DNA of 16,198 nucleotides from Mycoplasma sp. CAG:472 (GTDB lineage: Bacteria; Bacillota_I; Bacilli_A; RF39; UBA660): NCBI GenBank assembly GCA_000437315.1, contig FR899410.1:1-16198 (forward strand). Reading direction: 5' to 3'. Shown here piece after piece: positions 14,761-16,198 of the stretch. Position 1 is the first letter of the stretch, and every line of letters begins with the position of its first letter. The notes below the pieces were generated by a model. The model saw only the letters and a program-made list of their open reading frames with translations. It had not been told where the DNA came from and did no database searches. Position numbers and translations under genes: made by a program.

Positions 14761-16050
14761 ATTATTTCCCTCAAAAGATAATAAATTAGGCATATAAATA
14801 TTTTCAATAATCTCATTGCATGTAAGAAATTCATCTTCAATTTTTCTCACATTAGGTAGATTTATGCTTTTTAATAATTTAGAACTATAAGCAAAACTAT
14901 TACCAATAATTTCACATTTCGGCAAATAAATATATTCTAAGTTTTCACATTTTGTTAAAAAATAATCACCAATTTTAATAGTGTCCTTTGATGAAAAACT
15001 TTTAATACTAAAACTCCTTAATAAAAAGAATGAAGGAATTATTTCTACACCATCCATAACAACACTAATTATTTGATTATATTTATTTAACTGAAAATAT
15101 ACTCTTATATCATCTTCACAAATAATATATATACCTTTTGTATCTCCATTATTTTCTATTTTGATAGATTTAATATTACTAAAAATTTTTTCTGCACCAT
15201 CATAACAACTTTTATCATATTTTTCTAATTTTTTGTCTACCAAATCAAGAAGAAAGACATCAAACAGTATATATTTTTCTTTAGGAAACGACACCTCATT
15301 AAAAGAATCTATAATGATATTATCTGGACAATAATAGATATTATTACATTCAAAATTATATCTATAGTATTTTCCATCAGCTGCTCTCACATAATTAGGT
15401 ATTTCAAAGTCACCTTGTGCATTACTTTGTTTAATACCTAAACATTTTTCAAATGAATAAGTTAAACCCTCAGCTATATTTTCTAAATTATTTTGATATG
15501 TTGCATCTGGATTATTAACTGTATGATTATATCTATTTTTAATAGATAAATAATTTGTGTCAATTGTAAACTGAAGTGAAAGTACACTTGTACCATATTC
15601 ATCTTCCCTTTGTGGTTCGCTTTTTCTTTCAATTTCTAAAGCATTATCTTTAACCGCAAAAAATACTCTATTAGTTTTAAGTCTATTATCATTAAATGTA
15701 CAAAGTTCTTCGCCTTTTGCATAATACTTTTTATATGATAGTATTTCCTCATTAGTATGGCATTCTTTTAAAGTATAGCCTTGCTCTTTAAATAGTTCAT
15801 AAGGTGATTTTCCTGTATCAATAACACTATTTGTTTTTTTACCATATTCATTCATAACTAATTTTTGAAAACTATAAACCATATTATATTTAATCAAATC
15901 ATCATAAAGAAAATGACTTTCTTTGAATAAGGAAGTAATAATTGAAACTAAGGTTCCCTCTTCCTCCAAAATACTTGGAAATAAATTTCTACATAATTTA
16001 CTAAAATTTTCACCATACTTTTTCTTTAATATTTTTAAATCACTATTCAT
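14743..16050 (-). CDS. Leucine-rich-repeat protein, short paralog lacking six repeats' worth of sequence
   Basis: The 435 residues align without gaps to the downstream 573-residue paralog through residue 423 (ending MPNL), then continue as LSFEGNNLQKNR, which aligns with that paralog's final LSTEENKVKGGR. Compared with it, exactly 138 residues (414 bp) are missing, leaving two full 22-residue LRRs and the start of a third instead of eight. The N-terminal unknown domain is intact and nearly identical at about 152-232, with more differences at about 53-80, 120-147 and 340-393. No signal peptide is seen. The reading frame is open and a promoter and GGGGG ribosome-binding site (16055-16059) are present, so it may be functional as a short form, but it could also be a recombination relic. 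Confidence 0.85.
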   Translation of the reverse strand: MNSDLKILKKKYGENFSKLCRNLFPSILEEEGTLVSIITSLFKESHFLYDDLIKYNMVYSFQKLVMNEYGKKTNSVIDTGKSPYELFKEQGYTLKECHTNEEILSYKKYYAKGEELCTFNDNRLKTNRVFFAVKDNALEIERKSEPQREDEYGTSVLSLQFTIDTNYLSIKNRYNHTVNNPDATYQNNLENIAEGLTYSFEKCLGIKQSNAQGDFEIPNYVRAADGKYYRYNFECNNIYYCPDNIIIDSFNEVSFPKEKYILFDVFLLDLVDKKLEKYDKSCYDGAEKIFSNIKSIKIENNGDTKGIYIICEDDIRVYFQLNKYNQIISVVMDGVEIIPSFFLLRSFSIKSFSSKDTIKIGDYFLTKCENLEYIYLPKCEIIGNSFAYSSKLLKSINLPNVRKIEDEFLTCNEIIENIYMPNLLSFEGNNLQKNR

Positions 16051-16072
16051 AAAACCCCCATAAACAGGTTAT

Positions 16073-16101
16073 ATTTTAACATATTATCTATTTTTTTGCA
16101 A
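16073..16101 (-). promoter_or_regulatory. Promoter of the short LRR paralog
   Basis: On the minus strand TTGCAA (16101-16096), a 17-base spacer and TAAAAT (16078-16073) precede ATG 16050 by a leader of about 16 nt. The element and its flank are closely similar to the promoter of the other paralog, and the shared sequence continues upstream to TATCTTTTGAGGG near 16120. Confidence 0.65.
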
Positions 16102-16120
16102 GTCTTTCCCTCAAAAGATA

Positions 16121-16198
16121 AAATTGATTTACATTTTTATTATTTTACATTTATATAACTAATTTAGGTGTTATTTAAATATATAATAATTTATATAC
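16121..16198. other. AT-rich right edge without a recognisable gene
   Basis: After the LRR-related block ends near 16120, the remaining bases are AT-rich and unlike the LRR genes. I see no ORF, RNA gene or terminator in them. Confidence 0.5.

Larger units (their letters stand above)
12988..16120 (-). repeat. Tandem duplication of LRR gene units with promoter
   Basis: Two units, each promoter plus LRR gene, lie head to tail with no unrelated DNA between them. Unit 1 runs from about 16120 to 14743 and unit 2 from about 14787 to 12988; they overlap where the tail of unit 1 doubles as the promoter of unit 2. Homology on the right stops near 16120. Confidence 0.85.

Noticed and set aside
14582..14797. 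Plus-strand open frame across the LRR gene junction
   Set aside because: Antisense to the N-terminus of the long LRR gene and its promoter; no independent support.
14743..16050. Short LRR gene as a frameshifted pseudogene
   Set aside because: The frame is open end to end, the deletion is a multiple of three and the tail aligns in frame; a short form is as likely as a relic.

Overview
The window comes from a very AT-rich, low-GC Gram-positive-type bacterium (Bacillota/Bacilli, possibly a host-associated Mollicutes-like or RF39-type lineage; this placement is inference from gene content and base composition). Four gene junctions use the ATGA stop/start overlap and tryptophan is written TGG, so TGA is a stop and the standard bacterial code applies. 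MltG, IreB and a PAP2 phosphatase argue for a cell with a peptidoglycan wall. There are no tRNA or rRNA genes, CRISPR arrays, insertion sequences or phage genes.

Layout. (1) 1-1874, minus: competence DNA-uptake genes comEA and comEC, the latter cut by the left edge. (2) 2067-6585, minus: a tightly overlapping operon ireB-ruvX-DUF1292-mltG-trmR-trhP1-trhP2, with a sigma-A-like promoter at 6557-6585 and a hairpin terminator at 2041-2067. Its order matches Bacillus subtilis yrzL-yrrK-yrzB-yrrL-yrrM-yrrN-yrrO. (3) 6732-10560, minus: a four-gene envelope operon of a NAGPA-type phosphodiester glycosidase, an unknown membrane-anchored protein, a GT2-GtrA fusion and a PAP2 phosphatase. This set resembles a lipid-linked sugar transfer and recycling pathway. 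(4) 10682-12590, plus: a small lipoprotein and a phosphomannomutase/phosphoglucomutase. (5) 12599-16050, minus: a small membrane protein with one InlB/Flg_new repeat, then two tandem paralogous leucine-rich-repeat proteins sharing a large N-terminal domain I do not recognise.

The most unusual region is the LRR pair. The two proteins align without gaps over 423 residues and have matching 12-residue tails. They differ by an exact 138-residue (414-bp) block holding most of the 22-residue LRRs, and the junction falls inside a short imperfect direct repeat. The last codons and stop of the upstream paralog also form the -35 element and spacer of the next paralog's promoter. A related tail-plus-promoter sequence lies upstream of the first paralog, as if a third copy once preceded it.

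Other points of interest are a second, strong ribosome-binding site inside ireB that would give a product without the presumed phosphoacceptor end, a doubled Shine-Dalgarno with a mini-ORF before comEA, and a bidirectional terminator placed inside a coding sequence.
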